Positions 44,721-58,500 are shown, counted from the stretch's first letter. The stretch: 64,000 nucleotides of DNA from Acanthosoma haemorrhoidale (GCA_930367205.1 OV884011.1:107995139-108059138); one strand, 5' to 3'. The notes: generated from the letters alone by a model not told the origin. Numbers and translations are program-made.

Positions 44721-46469
44721 TTCGTCTATCCGTAAGCGTATGGAAATGCTTTTAAAAATGAATGATCGAGCGAATGAAAATTGTACATATAGTATGGATG
44801 AGAACATTTAGCTGATTATTGTTTAGTACAATGTTTAAGATTTAAAGTACAATGAATATTATTTGGGTAACCCGAAAAAATATTGTGAACATACCAACAA
44901 GTTTTGGGAAAGTAAAAATTATTTCTATTTAAAGATACAAAAGATTACCTTTCGTAATGTTTTAGTATTTTAGAATTTCTTTCCTTTGTTCAAAATGCAA
45001 TATCCTTGACATATATGGTTAAAAAATGCACTTCTGATCAAAAATACCCGGTAGTTTATTAAAAATCATTTAATATCTAAACTCTCGCAGTCGTATAGTA
45101 TAGCTCGACATTGTTTCTTAACATTCACGATAATGTTCTTTAATTTGTTTAAATTAATTGACATAAATACTGTATTGTTACAAAAGTTCTTAGGCATAAA
45201 ACTGGTTTATTCCAATAATTAACATTTTTAAAGTCTCATTTGAGCCACCTATTTTACCGGTTAATCCTAGAGTTGTCAAATACGTATACTAGCTTAACGA
45301 GTAATTAATTCATCGTCATCCAAGAAAGGTTACCTTACCGAAGCATGTTTTGAAAAGTGAGATTCCCCGAATATGATGGATTTCAAAGCAGGACCCTTTC
45401 ACCTTTCATCGAATAAATTTTTTTTGCAGTGACTGCAAAGACCACGAATCACATATGTTTCTTTAGAAATATTCTTAGCAATATATAATGCTAAATGAAA
45501 CGGAAACTGGTTTTGGTACGTAATGGAATAAATAATTAGCCAATTTATGGTATGATAAAAGTTATGCAATCAAAAGGGTCAAATAAAGGTTCAATAGGTT
45601 ATTTTATAGGCAATTATGTGTTCATGAACAAGGAATTCTGTAATTTAATTAAATATGGTTTATTATTGAATCATAACAATGAAAAACCGGTTAAAAAACT
45701 GATCATTTCATCTAGTAAATAATATTTTAACAATGAGCCGTTGGTAATTTACCACTTATGATATGTTCATCACCTGCCTAGCTACCGTCTACTAAGCTAC
45801 TTTAGGGCAGGGCAGATATCCAATTAGAAGAGAGATATGGGTCTGGCAAGTTCACGCTTCCTTCCCTGTAATTTCTACGTCAACCACTGACCGACCCCGT
45901 GGCCAGTCCATTTGTGAGTCCGCTCAGGCACCTCTTAATGCCCCTCACTTTATGGGCCAATAGAATTTATAGTAGTTTGTAACTTGAGGCTTTTTAACTC
46001 ACAAACTTTTCCCACAGTCGCATCCTTCTTCTTCTTCTACCTTCTCACTGCTTCCATTAGAGCTTTGTTGTCTCGGTGTAACTGTCAGGAATCGTCTTTA
46101 GCGCTTTGGATTTCTCAGGCTGGCTGGGCCTTGTATCTTGTATTTAATGACAGACGTCTGGCTGAAACACTGCCTGTTTCCAACATCGAAAATGATCGAA
46201 GGCTCTATATTATGGTCAAAACAAATGCTAACTTTAATCTTGTATGATAAAACTATAAAATGTCCCCACAAATCTAACTGACCGTGAGCAGAAAATTGTA
46301 ATAAAGAAAGAATAATAGTTTAAAAATAAGAAAATTATAGTCTCAGTTCTCATACTGAAATAAATAGAATGGACATCACTTCAATAATAATAAATAAAAA
46401 AAAAAAAAAACGGTAAATCACACGTTATTTAAGATTTTTTCCCCCACGAATTGACGTGTTAGCCGAAAA

Positions 46470-46730
46470 GATTATACGTTGAATAAATTGAAAATGCAAA
46501 AATTAATGTCATCATGCGCAGCGGAGCCCGGTGATTATATCCTAAACCAACGAATTGGGTCTTTTTTGTCGGTTCACCTGTTTAACATAATTTCGGTGCG
46601 ATTAGGAAAGATTACAGACTGGGGCGGTGTCAGGCTAGCTGGCTTACACTTAGACCGCCCGAAGTGCGCCGTATTCCCCGGTCCCGGGCTGTGGCTTATG
46701 ATTAGGGATCGGTGGGAACTTTTTTAAGTT
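46470..46730. promoter_or_regulatory. GC-rich island in the large intron
   Basis: GC-rich stretch carrying an 82-codon plus-strand ORF (46479-46727) with no recognisable domain and no splice context. I favour a non-coding regulatory module, with low certainty. Confidence 0.18.
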
Positions 46731-49327
46731 AATGCCCTTATGAAAGGTTAGTAGCATTGAGGTTTAACACTTTCATATGAACTGAATTAAACGGATCATT
46801 AGGTAATGTTATTGCTTACAATTTTTATTGCCGTATGCGAAAGGTTCGGTTACAACTAGTACACAGGATCAATATATCCATTAAATTTAAAATTTATATG
46901 ATGATACCTAAAAAAGGTATATTTCAAAGCACCTCGAAATATACTAATTACATTTTGGTTAAAATAATCGGAAAAAAGCTTTGGAAAGACCAGAAAAAAC
47001 GTTTTGAAAGAAAATAAATTACGTATTAGCCAGTGGAACCATACTAATGAAAACGTTTTAAAGTTATTTACATTTAGATTTTATTTCTGAACGAGTTGAA
47101 TGGTTCAAAATTAAATCATTAGTGAAAAATAACTGGAGGTTTTTCAAAAAATGTTGATTATAACGCCAACTCTCGAAAGGATTTATGGATATTGTTTCTT
47201 CTCTGTCAGTCACAAATTTAATTCATATATACATATATATATGTTTATAATTAAAAGACGAGTTGGCTTTAGCAAATTGCTATTTTACAATGCGAGCTAG
47301 CTATCCTCCACTATGGTGGCCTGTGGATGGGCGATCACGAACAATACGGGATAGGCCATTGACAGTTCACAGATGAGGTATGATGGCCAGTACAGAGGAA
47401 GCAGGATGTGGCTCCAATGAAAGCTCACAGTCCATCATCTCAATGATTGGCATTGTCATCATTATCATCATCGTTTGGTTGGTGGGCCATCGTTGCTATC
47501 ACCATACAATGTTACGTCGGTATTCATGCTAATATTTGTTTTCGTTTTTTGGATTTTAAGAAAAATAAACAGGCCCCTCGTCCAAGCTCAGGCATAAATA
47601 AAGCAATCATGAATTTTTGTGAGAAATAGAATTTTTTCATTTTTTGTGATATGCCAGAAATTCGGGTAAATAGTAAACCACCACACTAAGAAATTTCTTT
47701 GAACAAATGTAAGAAATTTATCTAGCTTCCTCAAGAGGTTTTAGGGTTTATTGGTATCAATACGTTTTATTTTATTTCACGCAACTTTCTTTGTACATCA
47801 ACGTTCATTAAAATCATTTATTAATAGGATTGGTCACTTTAGAACTATTTGGAAAAATATTGTGAAAAACCTACTTCATGATAACACTACGAGTTTGTTT
47901 TCAACCGTGGGAACGCATCGTATCACTACAGACGAGATTAAACACGGGTTGATAATATTAATAACAGGTCCAGCAACTAAAATGGATGCTTGATGTAAGA
48001 TGTCAGAATATTTAACATTATATTTCGACTTGAATACCAAATGATATAGTAAGCATTTTTGTGATTGGTGAGGTCACTGCGAATTTGATAAAAAATTTAA
48101 GACGAAATTTGACAGCTTCCCCGAATTTCGATTGGCATTTGTATGGATCCGGATTTGACGACTAAATTTTTATAGATACGGTCATTACTGCTATACAAAC
48201 GATAAGAACAGTGTTTACTAAGCTCTAGTCTCGGGTGAGGCCTACAACTACCTCAGCTGATTAACATCCAGGGCCTAGACTACTTCGAGCTAATTTGCCT
48301 AGAGAACGGGATCGGACAACAGTTTCACCATACTACACTAATGAAGACGGGAGCTCGTCTTACAAACGTGATGTTTGTATTACTCAGACTCCTGGCCGAA
48401 CAGCAGAGCTGCTAGTAGTAGGGTTCTCTCCGAGCTGGATCGAAGGGGAATTAATTCGGTGAAATAATGACATGAAAATTACACGGTGCCCTGGCTACAT
48501 AATGCCAGTAATATCCAGTACCTGGAGTCACGACCTCCGGCCCTCTCTCCATTATTCCATCCTGATGGAGCCTGGGCAGCATGACTGCTCCGGTATCTGG
48601 GTGACTGATCTATGGATCCAGTCTGTTTGCCAATGTTTGGGGCTACTGTCAGTCATAGCTGGGTGATTTAAATATCGTTAGCGACCTCTTCTTCTGGGGA
48701 CCAAGTCGTGGTCAGTTTGTGAAGGGGTGATCGTGTCTGGTCTTAGAGGAACCTCCGAGCTCAACTGGATATCTTGATCAATAGTTTGATAAAATCGTTC
48801 ATCGTTTCAGATGAAATCTGAATTAAGATCAGTAACTTGATTTGAAAAAACTGCTTTTATGTTCCTACTATAGAAATAAAATAAATAGTAATTTATTTTC
48901 AACTCCACTGGTCTTCTACACAGCTTATCTGTTTTTAGGTACAGTAGAATTGTGGAGTTTATTCGATGAAATGAAAACAAATTATCAATCATAATTAGCA
49001 AACAACCCAATCTCTCCTTGGTGTACAAGTGCTCTTTGGCATTATTTTTAACAGGTCCCTATTACTTATCCTCCCGAACGAGGACCGTAACTGATTAAAA
49101 TGAAATTTGTCAACTAAGCCTGATTTTCCACGCTTAACGAAGAAGGTGGAAGAAGCAGTGATAAATAATTCTGCTTAGTCTGAAGAAAGAATGATGCTAA
49201 GTCAACTTATTGGCACTTTAGTGGTATTGCTTTGGCCAATACAAAAATAGAGCTTTTAAACGTAAATATAATTCATTCCAAAACCTCATTAAAATACTAC
49301 AATTTGCAAGTCATAAAATAATCGTAC

Positions 49328-49452
49328 AAGCAAAATACAATCTGCACTATCTCATTCCCAATGCTGCGGCTATCGGCTTTCTCCTCGTCGGCCAACAAGT
49401 GGACAATTGGGAGCAAACTTAAAATTATCGGTGGGGATAGTAGCGGAGAGCC
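49328..49452 (+). repeat. Direct duplication, longer copy
   Basis: Shares AAGCAAAATA, ATCTGCACTATCTCATT and the stretch from CAACAAGTGGACAATTGGG through GGAGAGCC with 50382-50477, in the same orientation about 1 kb away. This copy keeps about 35 bp (CCAATGCTGCGGC...) that the other lacks. Confidence 0.85.
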
Positions 49453-50016
49453 TTTGGGCTTGGCAACCAGTTTGAAAATATGACCTCGCCCTTCCGAGCT
49501 ACCAGAACTAGATGGGTGTGCTGCGTCCGATGTGTCAACACGTCTATGGGCCAACGGCGTGTATTAGTGCAGTCCTTGATAACAATCTCGTATTGGATTT
49601 TTTAAATTTTTTTATAGGAGATATACGTAGGTCATTGTTCTATAATATTTATACAGATATTTAAATATTTGATGGTAGGAGATGTATGGGTCACCCGGTA
49701 TTAATGTACCGTATTAATGGCAGACCATATAATAAGTAGAAATTTTGTTTCATTTTTCGGGGGAATTTTGTTTTCATTTATTATGAACTATTTAATGTAT
49801 TTGAAATTTAAAATGGCAATTGGTTAGGAATGCCCACCCTAAGGGTCTATAATGGCCAAATCGGCTGTAAGTTTCTTAAGGAAAAGCATGGAAAATCCCA
49901 AATTAAAAATTTTTGCACTCATCAAATTTTACGTTGTTTTTTGTGGAAAAGTCCGTTGTCTCAGTATTGTTCACTATATTAGTGATTAAATTAACCCATA
50001 GGTAAATTTGGGCCCA

Positions 50017-50376
50017 ATAGTGCGGCCTTCTATCGGCTGAGATTCATATTATTTTTTTTCTTTATTCCGTTAAATTCGCCCTACCTATCAAATGCAAAAT
50101 TTTGATCCAACAATGTGCATAAATGGGAGTTTCTTGTGTAACACAGGATATTGGGAGGGTTAATAAAAAATAAATCCCCCTGATCCCCCCTTGCGTACGA
50201 CACGAGTTAAATTATTGACTAGGGAAAAGTAAATTCAACATAAACTAAAGAGCTAAATATATATATATATAAGAAGACATTGTTGGATCAAAATTTTGCA
50301 TTTGATAGGTAGGGCGAATTTAACGGAATAAAGAAAAAAAATAATATGAATCTCTGCCGATAGAAGGCCGCACTAT
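50017..50376. mobile_element. Foldback/MITE element with 100-bp near-identical inverted arms
   Basis: The left arm 50017-50116 and right arm 50277-50376 are inverted copies differing at a single base by hand alignment (CGGCTGAG versus CGGCAGAG). The 160-bp spacer is AT-rich, ends in an (AT)n run (50256-50270) and has no ORF. The arms begin ATAGTGCGGCC. A TA at both edges could be a mariner-type target duplication or simply part of the arm. Such high arm identity implies recent origin or conversion. Confidence 0.85.
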
Positions 50377-50381
50377 AATAT

Positions 50382-50477
50382 AAGCAAAATATAATCTGCA
50401 ATCTGCACTATCTCATTCAACAAGTGGACAATTGGGAGCAAACTTAAAATTATCAGTGGGGATAGTAGTGGAGAGCC
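50382..50477 (+). repeat. Direct duplication, deleted copy
   Basis: A copy of 49328-49452 starting 5 bp after the foldback right arm. Relative to the longer copy it lacks about 35 internal bases, has a small ATCTGCA tandem insertion, and shows a few substitutions (TATCAGTGGGG versus TATCGGTGGGG). It is followed by two short (AT)n runs up to about 50510. Confidence 0.85.
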
Positions 50478-53400
50478 AAACTATATATATATACCAAATT
50501 ATATATATATTTTATCATATAATGCATAATGAACGGTAGCCTAATACATACGTACATAAACAATGGTTGAGCAGATCAAGCTACGCTAAGTTGCCTACTG
50601 ATATTCAAGGGGTTCCATCTTACCCAGGTGCTATCCGAACTTGGTCTTGATTAAATATAGTTCGCAACAAAAGCCAAATCACTTAATGGTAATTTTAATT
50701 GGACTATAAGAATCATTCGTATTACGGGCATTCCATTGATTAATGCATATCATTTATAATAAAAGTATGAAAAAATAGATGTATTTGGTTAGGACGTTAC
50801 GCAAAAGAATTATAGGAAGATTATGAGACTACCCAAAATTAAAAGACTAGGCCCACCTACTCAGCTAGACGCCTCCACAATTACAATGCTCTCTCGCCAC
50901 AAATGATGGCAATGAGAACGATTGTGGCCACGATCCTTTTTCATTTTTTAGGGGCCCCTCTAACGTGCTTCGTCGATGCCGGTAATTTTCGAAAGGCTGC
51001 ACTGGTTTTGATGTGGTCTCGGCACAATATTACCTTCTTATCTCTTTGTTAATTACCACAGCCGGTATTAGTTTTGGTCGGATTTGGCTTTCTACTTCGG
51101 CAATTAATACCGTCTGGGCCTGGTCGTTGTGTAATATGTACACTTCCTTTTTTTAGAAAGTTCCGTAAAGACCAAATTGTTCCCTGTGCCAAAAACCTAC
51201 TCAACTATAACATTCAGGGGGAGGTCTCAACTTATTAAATAAAAATAAATAAAACCGCTTCGAATTTTCAACCACAGATACTTCATTTTACTATGTGAAA
51301 ACACCCCTGTAACAAACAAGAAATGAAATGTGCGAAAACTTAATTTTAATGATTAACCTTTGAGTCGTAGGTTAAGAAGCACAAGCTTTGAGGTTCAATA
51401 CAGGACTTGTTCCAGGTTTAGTTATTTTTGGCGTAGGTACTCTTCCCATGAATAGTCCTTCATTGTTTATTTATCCTGTAGCACAGTCATTGCACTGCGT
51501 CACTCGTCCCTATAATCCTCCTCGGAGACTGAAACGGCAGTGGCCTCGTGACCTGCTATAATCAAGTGACAGTGGGAGTCCTGGCAATGGCCAGTTTCTC
51601 CAATCATGTCCTGAATGAATGAGCGAGTGAATGATGAAATGTAAATATGGTATGAATGATAGTACATCTTAATTACTTATTGCCTAGCAAGGCAGATTGT
51701 AATTTTAACACAATATAAAAATCTAATTTATTATAACGGTAATAAACTAATAATAAAGTTGAAGCAGTTCTGTAATTTTTTGAGCCAATCACTTCTCGAA
51801 ACATCGTTATCACTTGTATTATTTACAAAGTTCGACCCTTCAAAATGGTGACGATATTATAAGCTCTTAAACAGAAAACGAAATGAACACCAAAACATCA
51901 AATCTGCACGAAATTATCACTGAGCTTATAATGTACAGAGTTGGGTCTTTATGGCAACGACGAACGGAGACCACTAAACAAGGACGGATACAAAAAACGT
52001 GTCCACACTTCTGTACCTTCGCTTATAGAAAAAAGAGAAACAGAAAAATGTGAGCATTAAAGACTAGTGGAGAGGGGGCTATACAGGACAAGGAGAGGAG
52101 ATGAGATGATGAAAAAGAAACCAAGAAATAAAAAGATACGAAAATCGGAGGAATAAATGTTCAGTATCAGGCAGGAGGCATCTGAGGAATTCAACCGGTC
52201 TGGTTGAGTTACAGTCACTGGTTTTCAGTTTTATGTCGCCAGCGTGCTTTATAAATGCTTCGGATTGAGCTGTTAAAGTGCCGCTCTCAAAGGAGACCAA
52301 ATTTATATTATAAGTTTAAAACTTTGAGCTACGGTTGTCCTACAGGGCACTAACGACTAGTGTGCCCAGGACAAGTAATCCTCTGCCTCCTACAGCAGCG
52401 ACTTGGATCCGTTATCTCACAACTCCTGGAGGAGATCCTTCATGGGTCTAAATGTCCCTTGACTTACGTTGGAGTTCGTGCGAGTGATTCTCGCTTTCAA
52501 CTTCATTACCCAGTCAAATGGCTGATTCTTTTATTCCCACGGAACCTCGGCCATTAAGAGAACTACCATACTTAACAGTTCTCTGACAATTTTTGACTCT
52601 CAGTACTAGAAATCCAAATAAATAATTAGAGCCATGTTGCCCCCAGACAATTTTTGATTGAGAACTTGATGTAAGAAGAGATTTTTGAACGGGTGCTGTA
52701 GTTGAATTGCTTTGCGGAGTAAGCCTTACACTGAGAAATGGAGTTTAAACTGTGTACTGAAAATATAGTTTCAGTGTATTTTCAAAGGGTAACTGAAAGA
52801 ATAAAAAGTGAACCATGTTGCGGGAGCTCATTAGTTTAGTCATTTAGAAGATTAATCTGAAGTCACCTGAAATCTGCACAAAGAGATGTAACTTTTCCTT
52901 CCCTTCCCGGAGATTTGTTACATTAATTTTAGAAATTTTAGAAAAAATGGGCTCTGTTTCTTTGATTGAGGGAAACATAGGGCGAAGACCAACATTTTTG
53001 AGTGCATTATTGTCTAAGAAATCGTTTGTAGTTTTTTAAGCTTTGAACAGAAGAATTGCCGGTATGCTGATTGGAATTTTTTTTTTCCACATTTCGCTTT
53101 TAATTTGCAATTCAGCAAGTTCATTGTAAAATTCTGAGCAGCAGTTGATGCAAAGGATTACCAAAATAGATACAGGAAAATTTGGCATTATTACATGGAT
53201 TTCGTTTATATTTTAAGAAGTGCCAATTCGTTATAAACGCATTTCGTTGTTGCTACGGTGCGAATATTTTACCTAAACGAAGTATATGATGAAATATTTA
53301 AACCTGAAATAATTATTATGAATGAGAGTACAATCGTCAAAATATCCACTAATCGCCAGTATGATAATATTATAAAGTGACACTACACTCCGTTAATGAA

Positions 53401-54179
53401 AGCAGGTGCAGCACACAGAAAAACCACAGTGAGGTGAAATGAAAACAAAAAATAAAATAAAAATAGGTTAAAAAAAACAAAATAAAAAAAAATATCAATA
53501 AAACCAAAAAAGGGTTGCCACTCCACAGTCAGGTAATACAGATAGGTCGGAGTAAATCCCGACATAGCTCGGAGTTGTCGGACCTGTTCAAAAGATTTCA
53601 GCCAGCTTTGGTTTTATCGAGTTTTTTTTAGCTGTATATTTGTATTTGTTTTTCAGTTTTTGATCCGCTCACAGGAAAGTTATTATAGAGCGAACCAGGA
53701 TTAGGTGGGCGATGAATGGAGATTTTTTTTCTCCATTCTTAGTTTTTTTCTTTCGTCTTTTTTTTTTTAGTTGTGTCATTTCTACGGTCTTCCGCATCAC
53801 ATCACGCAGAAAATTACATTTCTTACAATTTTTCATATATTTGGGAATTGTTGAACATGACTCAAAAGTTTTTCCATTCTGATCGAAATAACTTATAACA
53901 TAAGTGTTATTCGGTAATAAAAAATTAAAAAATATACATACGATGCACATAAAAATTTAGTTTATATACGAAAAGGGCCTCCATGATATTTGTAGTTTAG
54001 AGTGTTAAACGTATAGTTAAGCTTTGTTTCTTAAAAAAATATTAAATTTTTGACCTAGTTTTTCTATTATTATTATCTGTTTTGTTTTATGCTAATATTG
54101 AAACTAAAAGTATTTAAACAATGTTCAGTAGAGTTGAGTGGCTAACCCTTTTTTTAGGGACAAAACAATAACTCCCTAC
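50478..54179. other. Distal part of the large intron
   Basis: No exon recognised before the donor of the linker exon. It includes a GC-richer area at 50860-51130 and a Lys-rich or poly-T-derived ORF near 53669-53950 that looks spurious. Confidence 0.45.
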
Positions 54180-54329
54180 CGGCGGATGTTCTGCTCTTCG
54201 TCCTGTTCTGTTGGGAGCCCTGCGGCTGAGGGGAGGCTGAAGGTTGGCTACCCTGTTTCTCGTGAAACATGAGGCCGTAAGAGTTGTAGTGGTAGTCCTG
54301 GTGGTAACCGACGTAGCTGCCGACTGGAC
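54180..54329 (-). CDS. srp: GATA transcription factor (serpent-type), linker exon before the N-finger
   Basis: Internal exon of 150 bp between an acceptor (CTCACCTCGCAG) and a GTAGGG donor. Its first two bases complete a Gly codon started by the exon at 55278-55526. It has 49 full codons and gives one base (G) to the next exon. The protein is Tyr/His-rich at first (GSYVGYHQDYHYNSYGLMF), then Gln/Ser/Pro-rich, and ends NRTKSRTSA. The leftover G plus AG from the N-finger exon makes Glu, giving [12 protein letters not shown], the usual GATA-family sequence entering the first finger. This phase agreement across a 21-kb intron is the main support. Reading through the donor gives a stop within a few codons, as expected for an intron. 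It acts as the linker and likely transactivation region; no catalytic residues are expected. Confidence 0.9.
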
Positions 54330-55277
54330 CTGCGAGGTGAGAAAAATAATGTCTCGTAGGGATCGGAAAGGTTTAACAAAAAATAATAATAACTAAATAA
54401 AATAAACTAATAACAGAAAATTAAACTAAATAAAGAAAATAAGCAGGATAACTAAAATCAAAAAATAAAAATAAAGAACCAACGAAATAAAATTAATGTA
54501 ACAAAATATAATTAAAAAAAAAAAAAAAAAAATATGAAACATCACTGCGGAATTATCTGTAATATGATTTCTGGAAATTTCATGGCCTACTTGTTTTTTC
54601 AACATTTTAACAGTTTTATTCGATAGTAAAATATTTCATAGATTCTTATCTTTAGTCTTGAGTCTTTTTATTTATATTACAAAAGATGACGTTTCACCTA
54701 TTTATGCTTCTTATTATGTTTGATGGAAGTCCCATTTAATTAACAGATATAATTTTTTTTTTTAAGCATGCACATATTTTAGATTCATTTGACAATCCTA
54801 TTCTTCGAACTGTTGAAAGCAAAAACGTCGTCTTTTATAAATAAAATATATGAAGTAGTTAAATAAAGAACACTATAGAACAACAACATAATGACCTAAA
54901 CAAATAAATTTAAAATAGATATTTTAACATTTGATGATTTTAGCTTTCCTGGAATTGGGTAAATGCTAACCTGGAAAATTATAAATAAATAGTTAGTAAA
55001 CATATAATTATTTTTAGTGCTAGAGGCTGTGCAGGTTTACTGGATTCTTTTGAAAATTGGTATTTCTTTTAGGGGTGGATACTTCGTGACTTAGTCATTA
55101 TCAATGTGCACATAGTCACTCTGACCATGCTTCAATACATGAGCGATCATTGTCCACTTGCTGTTCAACATTGATTGCATTTGGATATAGCTTTCTAATG
55201 CTATATTCCTCTGAGTTTTTATACAATACTGCTGCTATTATTAATAGATTATTAGTTATAAGATATTGGTGACTCAC
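54330..55277 (-). other. srp: 948-bp intron of the GATA gene
   Basis: Runs between the GTGAGT donor of 55278-55526 and the CTCGCAG acceptor of 54180-54329. It is AT-rich, with an A-rich stretch around 54400-54540 that includes a near-pure A tract at about 54512-54531. No ORF, RNA gene or mobile element was recognised in it. Confidence 0.85.
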
Positions 55278-55526
55278 CTTCTCTGGGCTTCTGTTGGCCC
55301 CCGAGCATGGGCTTGACGTCGCACTGGGCCTGGGGAGCGGGGGCGTGCTCCTGGGGGTGGATGAACATGCCCAGCTGGTGGGAGCCCCAGTCGGGGGGCG
55401 GAGCCTCGGGGGCAGCGTCCGTCGGTGGCGTTGGCGGGAACGTGAAGGACTTGTCCGCCGCCCAATCCGCCCGCTTGTCCCTCAGCCAGTGGGGCAGAGG
55501 GTGCTGGCTCAGGCATCGTCCGCTAG
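55278..55526 (-). CDS. srp: GATA transcription factor (serpent-type), N-terminal region exon with FTFPPTPP motif
   Basis: Internal exon of a minus-strand GATA factor, a nuclear DNA-binding protein. It follows a TGTTGCAG acceptor and ends at a GTGAGT donor. It is 249 bp: two bases completing a split codon, 82 codons, and one base left over, so it is entered and left in phase 1. The reading has a WLRDKRADW segment, then DKSFTFPPTPPTD, then a Pro/Ala-rich acidic stretch, WGSHQLGMFIHPQE and VKPMLGGQQKPRE. FTFPPTPP followed by K/T-D is a conserved motif ahead of the fingers in GATA1/2/3-class proteins; that is family knowledge. The exon is far more GC-rich than its surroundings. A longer-looking frame opening at an ATG (MPEPAP...) is a shadow: it lacks the motif and its phase does not match the next exon. 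Upstream exons exist but were not recognised. Confidence 0.86.
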
Positions 55527-58500
55527 CTGCAACAGTTTACATTAACATTGTAGTTGGGCAGTATACCCTGGAAAATCAGAAGCATACAAAGGAACAGTAA
55601 ATTGTTGGAAGATGTGGAGGATATCGTTATGCTGGAAGGATGGGGAAACATACTGACGAACAACACTGTTTGGCAGGCCTTTAGCACCGGGGAGAAAATA
55701 AATACAAAGCGAGAAACTTGTTAGAGGATAACCGAATTAGTATCATTTACTTCGTAGTAGTAGCTATAACATCATCACTACACTCAAATTGTTCCCAAAG
55801 TGCCAAGCCAACAATAGATCACCTTAATATAATAATGACTTTATTATTAAGTCCCCTGATCATTATTAAAGTTAACGTGATGGCTCTCAAGGTGAGTAGG
55901 ATCTAAACTGTGCTTTACAGGGACAGGACCGTTTTCGTATCTCTTGTATCTCTCAAAGATATATTTAGAAGAAGATAAATCCCTGTTTCAAATATGGTTA
56001 GGAGTAACGAAAAATCCAGTAGTCCTATTCTTAGTGACTAGTGGTCGATAAAGGTAACACCGTATAAAGAATATAGAATAGAATATCATTAAACTTTCAA
56101 AGATGAAAGATTTGATTAAATAAAGAACGCGACAAATTCTGTCGAAAGTGTGTGTCTAGTCGTACGAGGTGACCCACAAACCTATTTGGGCTGGACTGGT
56201 CGAAAAGCAGTTGATATTGAACCTGAACCTGTTGACTGTCTAAAGGAAGTGGACTATATATTTTGGAGGCTTATGAATTCCTTGCAAAGAAACAAAGTTC
56301 TTTATTGGCGATTGTGAAAGCATTTTGAACAATTTCAAAATGACTTTATTTTTATTAAGAAACTAAATTGCATAGATTCTCACTTAGATCATTTGAAATA
56401 CAATTTGATTCTTGTTGGGTTTTAACATTCTACTAATGTGTTGGCTCCATTTCCCGATCAACACATCAAAAGTGCTTTACGATTTGTATCCTAAGAACTT
56501 AATATGATCAATAAAAGTTTATTGCATTATAATCAAGTTTATCATACTATCGGAGGTTAAATGTATTGTTCCATACGCATATCCGATAGTACAGAAGGCT
56601 ATTCGGTCAATCAAACGTCATGATCAGATGACGGTTTTGTCCTATGCAGTAAAATTTATAAACATAAAAGGCGACGTGCTAACAATATTCACCCTTAGCA
56701 ATGGCCCACAGCTTCTTCACCAGTGCCCTTAAAAAGGACTTCTCAAACCCTAATTAGGTCTTGGGCCTAACAGAGGGCCTCTTCTATTTGCCACACTCTA
56801 CACCTCTACGCCTCTACACCAACAGTGGGGACGACACGCACTCGGTGAAGTGTCTAACGTGAAAAAATAAAACAATGGGGATCGATAATGGACATAACAA
56901 GCGTGGGAGCGAGAGCAGCAGTCAGTAACCGCAGATTGTGGTTGTCACTGTTTCTTCCGGTAATCAACAAGTCACTCGTGCTTTAGATCTGTAGTCCTTA
57001 TCGGCAGAGGCATTATTGGATTAACCAAGTAATCAATGATATTGACCTTGAACGTCATCGTTGAAGTAACTTACAAGCAGTGAAATCGGCCGTCTTGCCA
57101 GTTGGAGCAAATAAACGGTAGTACCAGTGGATTTTCATGACAGTTGGGAAATTGTATGATTAGCTTGTAGACTAAACAAAAAAACTGAAAAATGGCAAAT
57201 AATTTTAAAATAGAGCCCCTAATAAATACTAATGGATGCTTTAAAATGCTAATAACAAAAAACATTGCTGCCCTCCCTCAGATTTTTTATTATTATGCCA
57301 AGCTATACATGTGTAATATAGATTACGCCTTAGCCTTGAAAATGGTAGTTTAATTCACTGAAAGCTGTCTTGGCATTAACAAAGTAAACTGTGGAGCTAC
57401 AGTTAGTGTAATTATTATTCCATCCTCACAGATAATACAAAGGCAGAAAATATCACAAAAAAAAAAAAGAAAAAGCAGCCTGAATGGAAGAAAAACTACA
57501 AAAAATGGGAGAAGAAGGTAAATGAGACTACTCAAATTTGGTAGTTCAGTGGTTAATGATTACTGCATTCAAAACAACAACGTTAAATTTACTTCGAGGA
57601 AAACAATTTCTCCCTTGTTCGCTCTCTGCTGATTTTTGGAATAATAAAGCCGAAGATATGTAAAGCTAAAGTAAAACATGATTGTAAAAGTTTACGAGTT
57701 TTTCTTAACTGACGAAATGGAAAAATAAAGAATTGCAAATGCGCCATTTGCAAATTTATGCTGCTTCAAAGTAAGATTATTGAGACATTTCCTTTTTTAT
57801 GTAGTCGCCTATGTGCCTCTAAATTGTCGCACTTAGCCTACGAGCGTGAGCAACTTATCCTCTTCTAATCACTTCCCCAGCTCCGGCAACGCTGTTTCTC
57901 AACTCCTTCACATAATGCCCTTTTCGGCCTGAGATTTATCGGCCCGATTTGTTTGCAGTATAATTTTAAATTAATAGATGTTTTTGTCCTTTCAGTACAA
58001 TATTTAAAATTCATTTTCAAAGACCTTAAAACCAGATTCCCGAAAAAACCGAATAAAACACTTAAAAAGAAAAAAAATGGTATGTCGACAAGTACGTTTT
58101 ACTGAATCAGTTTGTAATAGTCTTCACTACTTTGGTCTGTTTGACTTTGATTGTCTTCAAACGTTATTATATTCAAACGCATTTTCGACAAATCGGCAAG
58201 TTCAGATTGAGATCCAAAATTTGTAGCTTATTCTTGAGACGAATTTGATAATTGAGTTCCCCAAAAATAATAAACTTTTGGCCCTTAAGAACGATTACCA
58301 AAGTTTACAAACGCATGAAGTGATTTATTGGGTAATTATTTTGTCTTAAACTTATTTATTTGATGTATTAAGCATCATCCGATTTATGGGTTGTGTATAT
58401 TATATAATGTGGAGGATTGGTCCTGAATGTCAAAAAGTGATACCAATTTTTTACGAAGTTTGGTTTTACAAGAAAAAAGTGTGACTTTGTCTCTACGAAT

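Larger units (their letters stand above)
40589..49327. other. Central part of the large intron
   Basis: No exon recognised. It has a 9-bp-stem hairpin at 41504-41529 (ACATCTAGC with GCTAGATGT), a short tRNA-like GAGTGGTTAAAGC patch near 41560, and GC-richer islands at 43080-43400, 44440-44720, 46470-46730 and 48230-48680. Confidence 0.45.

Noticed and set aside
46479..46727. 82-codon plus ORF in a GC-rich island
   Set aside because: No domain or splice signals; island composition alone explains the open frame.
55274..55516. 80-codon minus ORF starting MPEPAP
   Set aside because: It overlaps the GATA exon in another frame, lacks the FTFPPTPP motif, and its phase does not fit the downstream exons. 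The plus-strand ORFs at 55294-55600 are also shadows.
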